A stretch of DNA of 64,000 bases, taken from positions 1,798,001 to 1,862,000 of the forward strand of contig JAJNNX010000001.1 of NCBI GenBank assembly GCA_023159155.1. The letters run 5' to 3'. The DNA comes from Ustulina deusta (lineage: Eukaryota > Ascomycota > Sordariomycetes > Xylariales > Xylariaceae). Position numbers and translations under genes: made by a program. This document shows, in pieces, positions 10,301-20,369 of the stretch. Positions within the stretch are counted from its first letter, which is position 1. Every line of letters starts with the position of its first letter. A model generated the notes under the pieces. The model was not told the DNA's origin. It saw only the letters and a list, made by a program, of their open reading frames with translations, and made no database searches.

Positions 10301-12936
10301 CCGCGTGATGCCAGTACCGACCCGACTATTACATACATACCTGCCGATGATTTCCAACTTAGCTTACAACCGATGCCCCGCCGTCATTTTACACGCCTCT
10401 CAGCCAGCTTGGTCCCTCCTCTCCCGCTTTCCTATCGCAACCCCCCAAGAGGCTGGCGGAATCTGGACGAACGGAGAACCCGAAAGCGCTGAATCATCTC
10501 TAGCGACCCGGCTCAGTCGGTACACGTATGCCCATTGTATAGACTCGTTTGCTGGGGTAGGGGGGTTATCTATCTTGCCGATCTAACGAAGTGCTGGCTC
10601 GGACTTATTCTTAGTCGCACTGGATGCCCGACGACCGGAAAAGGAGGCTGCAGCAAGTCGGTGACACGCCTGGTCTATGCTGTTTCTCTCTCCTCCCCTG
10701 GGGATATCGTGCTTCTATCTGGCTGTATTATAAGTAGTATACACAAGTACACAATGGAGGTGATCCTACGCCTGCCGCGAGTAATCGTATGCATGCAGTC
10801 CAAAAAGAGAATTAAGAAAGAGTTTCGACACGTTTTCTTATTTCTGCCCAAATATTCGCCATGTGTTTCATGCTCTAGGCTGAAGGCTAATAATACATGT
10901 CGATGTGACTTGGAAGATCTCGGGAAGCAAGGCGAAGAACTATATCTACGCAGCGACCTCGATTGCGTGTGCGTTTTATGTGTCGCGCACCAAAATGAGT
11001 AGCCGTGTAGGAAATCCCAAGAGCCGAGTCTCTTGTTGCCGGAGACCGCGGGCGGAACCACCCGCAACTTTCTCTTCGTGACTCAAGACCACACCTATTG
11101 AGTCGACTCTTGTCTAGAACAAGTCCCTAGGCAGACCCTTCCTGGTACTTGACTTGCAAGAGAGGAGCTATTCCTCAAAAGAGCAAGATCATCAGATGAA
11201 TACACTTGTCTCTGATATTTCTCTTACGGAATGCGAGGGGGCTTCTTAGCCACCCGTGAACGCTAGAGCCGGACAAACACCGAGTCGGCAAAAACAGCTC
11301 TCGGAGACACATCGACGGCGGGGTGCAGGGACGTTGAGAGGATCTTCTTGGCGTGAGTAACGTGCAGAAGCTGGACTAGGAAAGCCCTGTTACGCATAGG
11401 CGTCGGAGAAAACCTTATCGAGAGCCTTGGGGTACATCTGACCAACCGAGTATGTTCCTGTATTTTTTTGTGGCTCCAGTTTTTCCCTTTCGGATTCAAG
11501 GCATGCCGTGGGGTATGCCATCTAGTACCGTAGATGGGCAATATATTTCAAGAAACTCGAGGCGAGTAATGGCTCATAGGGATAGCTGGCGATGCTTGTT
11601 ACCAATGTTGCAACCCAGCGCCACCACCGATGCAACCGATGCCAGGCGTCTGTCTCACACGTTCTTGAATAGCAGGATGCCACTATGTCGCGCGATATAA
11701 CGATCCTGGACTGCAGGGGGCGCACTGCACCCCGAAGACTATTAACGACACAAGCGCTTAGCTGGTAGTACACATGAAAACCACGGCGCAGGTAGCACTG
11801 AGGAACTGCATTTGCCGCGGACATACGCTCGCGATATGTCTCGTGAATTATCGCCGGATGCCCCCTGTACGCTTAGGAGCTCGTAGTTCACATGTTGGTG
11901 ACGAGTGATGATAAAAAGGTTGAGCAAATGGCAAGAGTTTAGCTTTAGACATCGGACAAGTCGTCACAGGCTTGGTCAGTGAGAAAGCTGGAGCAGGTGA
12001 TGTTGTATTGCTCATATTATTAGTAGCACAGTCTCGAGAGCTTGTAACGTACGTCGAAGGCTGGAGAACATATGAAGAGACGTCTGACTACGGTACTCCT
12101 GAGTAATGATCTGTTTGCGGGTGTTAAGGTAGCCGGACTTGCCTATGTATACCCAGGCCAACGGTCAATGTTCCTGCTGTGAGTGATAAGATAAGAACCC
12201 GCGGGTAATAAAAACTAACTAGTTAAACACTTCGTACACTGGTGACGTCAAGATGTGATGATACGTGATCGCCCTAGAGCAAAACCACCGAGGCATCGCC
12301 GTGAAAAAATGCGCAACCAGTCCAGTCACCGAGTGGCCAGTTCGTTTTAGTGCACACATGATGACTGCCCAGTGTGAACGCGCAACCCCCCCGGTGGCAT
12401 ATGAATTCTGGCGCATCTCCGGAGCAGCGCGTTAGTAGAGCCTTGGATTCGAAACCGGCAAGTTAATGAAAATGCCGCATCAAGTTGGTAATCCCCGTCT
12501 TGAGCGTGATCTGTCGGCGTTTTGGAAGGATGGAAAGGTTTCGAAACGTGATTCTCGTCCGAATAGGAGCTTCGGACTCTCAAAATGGCCAGAACAAAAA
12601 GGAAGTAGTCTCAAAAGCATGTGTTAGGTCGTCTAGGCACTACACTATCCGCTGCGTACATGAAGAGAGCGCCGCCAAGCACGTGATGGGAGACATTTAT
12701 TCTCGCATGTGGCCTGGTGGTGTTGGCCCAATAATTTCGAAGCCCCTCGCCGAAGGGGGTTCCCGAAGGCATGCTGTCCACAATTCTTCATAGGTGGGCA
12801 GGGTGTGGTCTAAAGTACAGCCTAGCAACTCTCCTGTCCTGAATAGACTGCGCGACTATTGAGCTTCGAGTCCAGCATAATTTGTTTTTGGTATCCTAAC
12901 ACGTAATGCCTTGCGATGGTATTTAGGGCCCGGGAT
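7375..12936. other. Gene-poor upstream region of the WOPR gene
   Basis: This 5.6-kb stretch has no recognisable gene. GC content is ordinary, so there is no obvious AT-rich RIP signature. The part next to the WOPR gene is probably a long promoter and leader (see the putative 5'-UTR intron). A 277-codon minus-strand open frame at 9091-9924 is rich in Leu, Ser, Pro and short repeats and resembles no family. Near 8811-8835 and 10050-10090 are clusters of TACATGTA/TACCTACAT-like motifs. From about 11000 to 12900 I see only short unrelated frames and the 3' flank of tdp1. Confidence 0.5.
7528..8377 (-). promoter_or_regulatory. Putative 5'-UTR intron of the WOPR gene
   Basis: On the minus strand a GTAAGT donor (8377-8372) and a GCTAAC branch with TATAG acceptor (ending 7528) could bound an 850-nt intron in the 5' leader. 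Both signals match the introns proven by frame elsewhere in the window. Nothing is coded across it, so there is no frame test. Inference only. Confidence 0.3.
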
Positions 12937-15434
12937 TCAAGCCTCAAGAAAAAGCCATGGCCTCTTCGAGTTAGTTTTACCGTAAGCTTCACCGGGGACA
13001 ACCATGGGTATGGGGATTCTCTTTTCAAACGACCCCCAGCCCGACTTGCCGGCCTGGCTCTCCATAGGAATGAGTACTCCGCATTCCCAGTTGCGACAAT
13101 TAAGCTTGGGCTGTCCAGATGATCTATCTTTTACTAGACGCCCCCTGTCCGAACTTGCGATCAGTTTGGGCTGGTGCAGTGGCATATATACGATAGTCTT
13201 ACCATGCACTCTCTGAGAGATTCGCACTACCAATGTAGGCCCATGACGGTTGTGATTTGCCGTGGCACGGATGACGGACAAAGAGAATTTTGGTATGCAT
13301 CAACACACCAGGTCGGACGCTCTTACAGTCGTGTACTAACTCTCGAGGGAATGTTGGCGAATCCCACCATTTACTCTGCAAACATATAGTACCTCCGCTC
13401 TGCATGATTTCATGAGTGCCTAGATCTCTTCTCAGTTGAAATGTATGTAACTCACGTTCTTGCCGCCACGACTTCGGTTGACAGTTTCGTGAGAAGGGAA
13501 GTAGATACGAAAATTGTCAGGGTGATAGCTTAGTTCAGTCTTTTGGCCGGCCTTCTTCTTGCCACCACCGGTGGTCCTTTTCTCGTACTCTCTCAGTCCA
13601 TTATCCCCTTGGAGCAGGTAAGTATACCGTTTGAGGATGCTTGGACGGGTACCAGGACAGACCTTGGGCAGCATTATAAATGGCCGAGATTAGATCAGTA
13701 TTTACTGAGCCGAGCGATGCTACTACGAAATCTAATTCAACTTCTGATGCCGTCGCCAAGCCCAACGACTCCACAGCTCGCCCAAGGCCGCAATATCCTA
13801 TAATCATAATCAGCGGTGAAAGTCAAATAGGGGTTTACTGTACCTGTCCGCTGCCATCCGTCGCCTACATGTGATTGTCCACTGTGACCTCGTTAGCCGG
13901 AGTAGAATGCTTGAAACGAATTCAAAACCACAGCAAGCTCACATAGTATGGATAAACCTGTATTGGCTCGTTTCCGAGAAATCATACTTCGACAGGCTCT
14001 TGATTAAACCCTCATCAAGACCGGATGCTGTTAAGAAGTAGCAAAGCTCCTGACCAAACATAGTGAGTTGGTTCGCTGAATCTGTTACGGTGGGGAGGTC
14101 GATTAAGAAGACCATGTTTTCCATAACACCTGTCTCACCCCACTGTATGAGATGTTACTGATCAGTCAAGCCTGTTGCTGGCGCTACTGTCCAGCAGTCT
14201 AACCACCGCGAATTCCCTGTACAGGCCCGGCAACTTGGCGACTTGACAGCGTCTGTGTAGAGTTCTGGCGTGCTCAGAATCTGGCCGAGGGAGAAAGGAA
14301 ATATACTCACATCATAAGGCACCAAATTACCTGTGGGTATAACTAGGCGCAGGTAATTGGGGAATTTGAGAAGCTGTAGCTTTGAATGCATACTGCCTGT
14401 TGGCATCATGGGAGGAAAGCAAAATCTAGAGGTATATGTCAGAGATTGGTACATCAGTTCATCCGAAAGCGCGGTAAGTTATGAAGAGGCCCAAAAGGCG
14501 CTGCTATTTGTGGATTATACTAAGATTGATGAACGGGGGGCTCGTACCGGATACGGTCTTTAGGCACATTTGCTCTCATTTCCTGTTTTTGATAATCGCT
14601 TGATGCAAATGCGATGCAGACAATCTTGGTTTTATTGATGTCGACTTTGGATAGCAACCATTCATCATCCCATTGGAATGAGCTAAGGACTGCAAGCTCA
14701 AGCTGGTCTTTCTGCAATATTTCTTCAATTTTGATATCATCTTGACGCGGATACCCAGAAACCCACTATAGTAGTTAGGTCAGTCAAAGACACTTCAACC
14801 ATAGCATTGAGGTTGTGACGAGCTGACTGCGTAAAGAACGCACGCACACATACGCACCGAAATAAATTTTCTTTCCTTTTCAACACAAGAATGAAAGTCC
14901 ATAAGCTATGGAGGTACTTACAGTTTTCTTCACGACGCCTTTGGGGTAAGGTAATTGTGGCGATTTGGTATAGGCGGAGGCGGGAGCCGTTGTCATGCAT
15001 GGCATACCACTAGGTTGGCCGTCAATCTTGACGCGCTGTGGACAACGCTGAGTAGTTTCATCATCATGTGACGCCTTGCGCTTAGCAACCCGCGCAAGTC
15101 GTTCCTCTTCCATCTTTTTCCTGTCAAGCCCCAGAGTTGAGAAAGCGCCGGAGTGGATGCTTGAAGATGTAATCTGAGGTGCTGGCGATGAACGAGAGGT
15201 CGTCGGTGCCGCCTCGATGTTCCTATCGGCCAATTGAGTGGATTTCTTGGGCGTAGGTGGGTATTTCGGGCCACCTTCTAGGTCATCATCCTCATTTCCG
15301 CTCTGGTCCAGTTCAATTGGCTTCTGGGCAGCTGAGGGAGACACGGTGATGTTAGGGTCCTGGAGTGACAGAGCAATCGCGTAACGCAGTGCTGCCTCCT
15401 CATCCCCTTCAAACGGATCAGGATGAGAAGCCAT
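12937..15434 (-). CDS. tdp1: Tyrosyl-DNA phosphodiesterase 1
   Basis: Nuclear repair enzyme that hydrolyses 3'-phosphotyrosyl bonds left by trapped topoisomerase I. Nine exons join perfectly in phase to 591 residues: 15434-14922, 14765-14548, 14425-14311, 14142-13943, 13881-13844, 13797-13663, 13607-13456, 13399-13203 and 13144-12937. Both phospholipase-D-type catalytic motifs are visible: MHSKLQLLKF with the Asn of PTGNLVPYDW, and MHTKILFVRH with YIGSANLSESAWG. Other landmarks are KGVVKKTWVSGYPRQDDIKI, FQWDDEW and GYCGLGRAVESLGL. The C-terminus ends PWLFLEA, as expected for the family. The first about 130 residues are disordered and begin with a ubiquitin-interacting-motif-like helix (DEEAALRYAIALSLQD). 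The 38-nt fifth exon supplies the link into GYCGLG. Not truncated. Confidence 0.95.
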
Positions 15435-16773
15435 GACCCGATTCTATCTGACAAGACTGATCGATTGAGCCAGGGAGACTGTGTGTTGGTGTTTGTCAAG
15501 GATGGTGGACGGAATGAGTAAGCAAGATTGTTTCCAGGTTTTGGTTGATAGTTGAATGCTCGTGGGATGTAACTTGTAAGTGGCGGTAGCCCGGAAACCA
15601 GCCAACGCGAACAGTGCACCAGCTCACGTGCAACATTGATGCATACCTCTACAGTGCCAGAAGAATACCCCTGTCGGACCTCCGAGCCAATAATAATTCC
15701 AGTAAAATGACGTCAGTGTCTTGGATCATCCGATCGATGATTAAAGTAAACATCTGACAATAATCCTCCTTGCGCGACATCGATTTCCCCAGCACCGTCC
15801 CACCATGGATGTATATTCGATTTGACATTTCTATCGAGCAAGTTCTGAAAGTAACAAACGGGGTTTTCGTTGAAGAGACATCGTAAACTACTGGGGCATC
15901 GCTGGTGCTGATTATCATTGTTACAAAATATGTCACATCAGATAGGGAGCAGATTATTGATGATATAGGGGACCGTTAGGTCTGTCTTATTGGTTGCCTA
16001 AGGTCTATGTAGGAAAGCCGAGACCAGAGTGCTGAGTTATACCACCAAAAAAAAAAAAAAAAAAAACCACCGCTTTTTTTTCGTTTTTCGGTTCTCCATA
16101 TTCTCCCCGCCGCTTTCTTGGTCCTAGCCGAGGCTCAAGACCTCATCAACACCATGGCTGTCGGGACTGTAGTCATATACAATCGAAACACCAATGCGTC
16201 AGCCATCGCAAATTGAATCACTTCCGTACCGTCGCCCTAAAACACCGGATGTGATGCTTCCCATGCCGTATAAACCGTCTCCAGACCGAATGCAAATCCT
16301 GCCATCGTACCATGATATCGCGTAACTTCCATACCCGGAGCGGCTGCCGATAGACATCTGCCCGAGATCAAATCGAGTCTCAACCATCGCTTCCATGCAT
16401 CATGCACCATACACCATACAACGCTCAACGCGCACGCCCCAAAACCGTATGAGTCTTAATACATTACTCAAGTTCAACTGAAACACAAGTATTGAAACCT
16501 AGTATGCCTTCCCCTATTAATAGGGTAGATGTTCGAAATGCGTCGCCGTCATCAGTCATTGAGTATTAGACCACGATGAACTCCGTCTCTTAGAGAAAAG
16601 CATAGGTAGTTTAACAAAGAAGCAAAGGAGAAAAGGAAGTAGTGAAGCTGAGATACGTCATAACCGTAGTAATAGATGCTGAGAATCATACCATAAGCCC
16701 AACGTCTAGAACACCATAGCAAAATTCAAATCAATTCCGGCGGTTTGGGTTAGAGGAGCATTGTTGGTAGGAT
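15435..16773. other. Intergenic between tdp1 and the Edc1-like gene
   Basis: No gene is supported. A 95-codon minus-strand frame at 15649-15936 has no motif I recognise. A 20-nt poly-A run at 16047-16066, followed by T runs, lies mid-way. A stretch of related short words around 16200-16430 (CATACCATG, CCGTA, CATGCATCATGCACCATA) looks like simple-sequence drift. Confidence 0.55.
16047..16066. repeat. Poly-A tract
   Basis: Twenty consecutive A followed closely by a run of T (16073-16081). No target-site duplication or retroelement sequence is recognisable next to it. Confidence 0.8.
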
Positions 16774-18000
16774 CTAACCTAGCGCGTCAAGCTTGAGCAC
16801 CCGTCTGAGGTTGCCCTCTAATGCGAGGATATGGTCAGAACGAGGGCTTGATTCAGCATGGATATGAACGGATGATGCAGACTGAGCACGCGGTGCTTGG
16901 CTTGCCGACGCTCCTCCTGGGAGGCTCGGGGTAGGGAAAGGTAGCCGCTGTGAAGCCTGAGATCTACCCTGCTGCCGGCTAGCAGCAGGCCTCAGTTGCT
17001 GCTGGGTAACTGGGCGTGTAGTTTGCAATGGACCAGAATCGAGTGATTGTTCTTGCGGTTCAGGTTGCCCGAGTTGACCAGTAAACAGATACCGTTTTAG
17101 AGCCTCAGAGGAGGTCGGATCTATGTTTCGATTCAAGGTTGGCGTTGGTTGTGCTGGATTTGGATTTGAGCGAGCCGCTCGAATTCTTTCCGAATACGGG
17201 GTTGAAAACGTAGGACCGATCGGCAATCTAGAAATGCCATCTAGTTCGCTTGTGGGTATGCCCGGCGAATTGTCACTCTTTGTAAATGCAGGGCGCCGAA
17301 GATAGTTATAAGCTATGGCCTTGGGAAAGGTATTGCACTCCTTACGAGAGGAGTCTTGTAATCGTAAAAATGGTGCAGTTGAAGCAGCGTCCGTGTTTGC
17401 TGAGCTAGCTCGGCGAACACGGGCCCTCTCAGCTTTTTCAGCTCGATCAGCGCGGAAGAAGAATTCTAAGGGGGATTCCCCGTCGCGAGGAACAAGGTCA
17501 TCTACAGGACTGCCCTCGTCAGAGTCCGTTTGGGAAGTCGTTTGGGAAGGAGTTGAATCCTGAGCTGATCCAGTTGTTTTGCCCTTGACGGCAGGAGAGT
17601 CTGCACCGGGTAGACCTAAAAAACTTGGAAGTGGCAGCGCGGATGGTGCGGGAGAGGCATGAAACGTCGAGCCGGCGAAGATGGCTGCCGAAACCTCTCT
17701 GGATTGGAGAGACGGGCTTTCGCCATCTAGTCGGCGACCTGGAGAGGCCACGCCATTTTTACTATTGCGACTCTTGTTGCCTTTGTTCCTTTGTTTCTGA
17801 TTTGTCGATTGGGTTTGTGGAGCGGCGGGTCTACTAGATGCAGATTTCTGGGGGGTGCTTGGGCTCACGACGTTGTTGGGCTTATATGACGGAAGATCAT
17901 TCTCGGAGGCATAAACCTTCTGGGAGCCATTGCGGCTGCGGCCCGTGGGAGGGCGCCGCCTGTTAGGTGTGCTCTTCGGAGTTGGTACAAACTGCTGCAT
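16774..18000 (-). CDS. Disordered protein with Edc1/PNRC-like decapping-activator motif
   Basis: Single frame of 408 residues, almost entirely low-complexity (Ser, Pro, Gln, Arg, Asn). Residues about 106-129 carry a conserved-looking block, AIFAGSTFHASPAPSALPLP, followed by SFL. This is the pattern (aromatic or Phe, then SPxPSxLPxPxFL) seen in fungal Edc1-like and animal PNRC decapping activators that bind Dcp1. A second structured island, SPLEFFFRADRAEKAERARV, may be a short helix. From this I infer a cytoplasmic role in mRNA decay; the assignment rests on one short motif. ATG 18000 is preferred over the first in-frame ATG at 18288. The extra 96 residues are Ser/His/Arg-rich and cross a pentanucleotide repeat typical of leader DNA. 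The stop at 16774 is clear. Confidence 0.7.
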   Translation of the reverse strand: MQQFVPTPKSTPNRRRPPTGRSRNGSQKVYASENDLPSYKPNNVVSPSTPQKSASSRPAAPQTQSTNQKQRNKGNKSRNSKNGVASPGRRLDGESPSLQSREVSAAIFAGSTFHASPAPSALPLPSFLGLPGADSPAVKGKTTGSAQDSTPSQTTSQTDSDEGSPVDDLVPRDGESPLEFFFRADRAEKAERARVRRASSANTDAASTAPFLRLQDSSRKECNTFPKAIAYNYLRRPAFTKSDNSPGIPTSELDGISRLPIGPTFSTPYSERIRAARSNPNPAQPTPTLNRNIDPTSSEALKRYLFTGQLGQPEPQEQSLDSGPLQTTRPVTQQQLRPAASRQQGRSQASQRLPFPTPSLPGGASASQAPRAQSASSVHIHAESSPRSDHILALEGNLRRVLKLDALG

Positions 18001-19135
18001 TCTCAGGCGGTAACATGTATCGAGTGCTAAAGAATGAGAGGGGAACCCAGGGCAGACAGTAAAAGGCTGTTCGTCGCGTGAAAAGGCTGACAGTAGACAG
18101 TTCAAGAAGGCGGACTTGGTGATTGATGCGCGATGGGAGGCGAGTCGAGGCGACGCGATGCGATGCGATGCGATGCGGGGTGGCGAGGACAAGGATGACT
18201 CTTGAAGAGGCTGGGCCAGACCAGTCAGGCGGAGAGGGTTGATTGATCTCGAGGTGAGGGGAGAGGTGAACAAATTAATGGAATTCACAAGTCAGCGCTC
18301 GCAAGGATTTGTGGAGAATATGATGTATCTGCGCTGTGCTGAATGTATTGTAGATTTGGTTGCCGATTATGTGCTCTTGAGTAATAATAATAATAACGTG
18401 GAAGGGAATGGATGAGGTGAGATGGAGGAAGGTGGCCATGGGAAGGCAATTAAGAGGTAATACCTACAGCATCCATCACGGGACTTCGCAGTGGGGCCGC
18501 TGAAACGTGCAGTACATATCTGGTACATACGCAATGGGAATGCTCGATGCAGGGGCGCCCATTGTTTTCATTCAACGGGAATTACAGGTAATTATATCAG
18601 AGATGTTATGCAAATCCTCGACATATGTATGCAATTTACGAAACCAAGAACAAAACAAATATCACGTGCATTCCAATCTTCGCGGGAGGTTCAGGAAGCA
18701 GACCTTTGTACCTGGAATGTACCACAATGAGGGGCAAGCACCTTAACCTTGAGTAATCAGGTACTAGTATACAAAACCAGCTGAACCCTGGTATTGCTTG
18801 CGGGCAACCTTGAGGGCACCTGAGCAACAACCAAAGCTGGTCTTTTGTAGAGATATACCATCTACCACGCATTTGCAACGCACTCAGGTGGATTTTATCT
18901 GTTCCTCTGTTCTTCCCTCGTACCTTCGTGCTTTGCCGGCTTACCGACCACCCACCAGCTAGTCTCACGTTGAGAACTGCTGCACGTCGGAGCATCCAAA
19001 CAGGCTGCACCAACGACCGGCCATCAACAATCAACGCATGATACTATTGCGATCCTCGATTGTTTCTCCGACACCTCGATACCTTGATACGGTACACCTG
19101 AACTACCACGAGATCATACAATACAGATCATCACA
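18001..19135. other. Divergent promoter region, Edc1-like gene and rbx1
   Basis: Shared upstream region of two divergent genes. It includes a CGATG pentanucleotide repeat at 18156-18176 and an ATAAT run near 18384. No further gene is supported. A 132-codon minus-strand frame at 18636-19034 has no recognisable motif. Confidence 0.55.
18156..18176. repeat. CGATG pentanucleotide microsatellite
   Basis: Four perfect CGATG units flanked by degenerate CGACG/CGAGG copies, in the probable 5' leader of the minus-strand Edc1-like gene. Confidence 0.75.
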
Positions 19136-19615
<480 letters not shown>

Positions 19616-19879
19616 GGACTGGTTCCGCTTGTTGGTGGGAAAAGGGAGTTAATGGTGGGATTTATGGTTACAAATGGGTAATACCATAGGTTCCTGGTCT
19701 CACAGTCTACGATTCCTATCATGAATGACGAGATGTTCTGAAGACACGGGTTTTGGCCTGATACAGTCAGACACACTCGCACTCAGAACAATGAAGTATA
19801 TTTGCTGTGTACTATCTCCATGAGAGCCTCCATCTGATATGACAGCATAGACCTCAAAAGGAAAGTGCAATTAGAGTCA

Positions 19880-20369
19880 TTATCGTTCCACCACCATCTT
19901 CTCGTCTATGACTATATTTTGGTGACTGCTTGGAACTGAGGATCCGCCGACGGGAAGCCACTTCACAGGGTGTTTGTTGAAGAAGGACCATGGAGGTACA
20001 ATAACGAGGAAGGTCAGCGCGGTGCCACCTAGGCCAATCTTGAGGGCTAAGGCGATATCCTGGAGAAAGAAACCGATGAGGAATGAGAAGGCCTATTGGC
20101 GTAGTTAATATCGATATTACTTTGACACATTGAGGGTCTTGTCTCGGAGGGCATCTGCAAGGTGGGTTAGAAGGGCACATACCCCAACAATAGAGAGGAG
20201 GACAGTTGCCAAAATCTCGGCTAGCTTCTGGCCTTGGAAGTCCTAGGAATGGCAACAAGTTAACTGAAGTCCATGGCGCCACGGCAATAATTCAACCAGG
20301 AGTAGGAGAAGGACGCACGATCTGCCCATCAACAACATCTCGGACTTGCTCGAGCAGTTGGTCTGCCAT
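19880..20369 (-). CDS. spc1: Signal peptidase complex subunit Spc1 (SPCS1/SPC12)
   Basis: Small non-catalytic ER membrane subunit of the signal peptidase complex. Three exons, 20369-20319, 20242-20183 and 20092-19880, all phase 0 (donors GTGCGT and GTATGT, acceptors CTAG and ATAG), make 107 residues. The family core is clear: DFQGQKLAEI leading into the first membrane helix (TVLLSIVGAFSFLIGFFL), then QDIALALKIGLGG and the second helix TALTFLVIVPPW, ending in FFNKHPVKWLP. The 22 or so C-terminal residues are hydrophilic. The membrane-hairpin topology is typical of the family. Length and order match fungal Spc1. Confidence 0.93.

Noticed and set aside
16047..16081. Poly-A next to poly-T as a possible retroelement tail
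   Set aside because: No reverse-transcriptase relic, target-site duplication or element body nearby.
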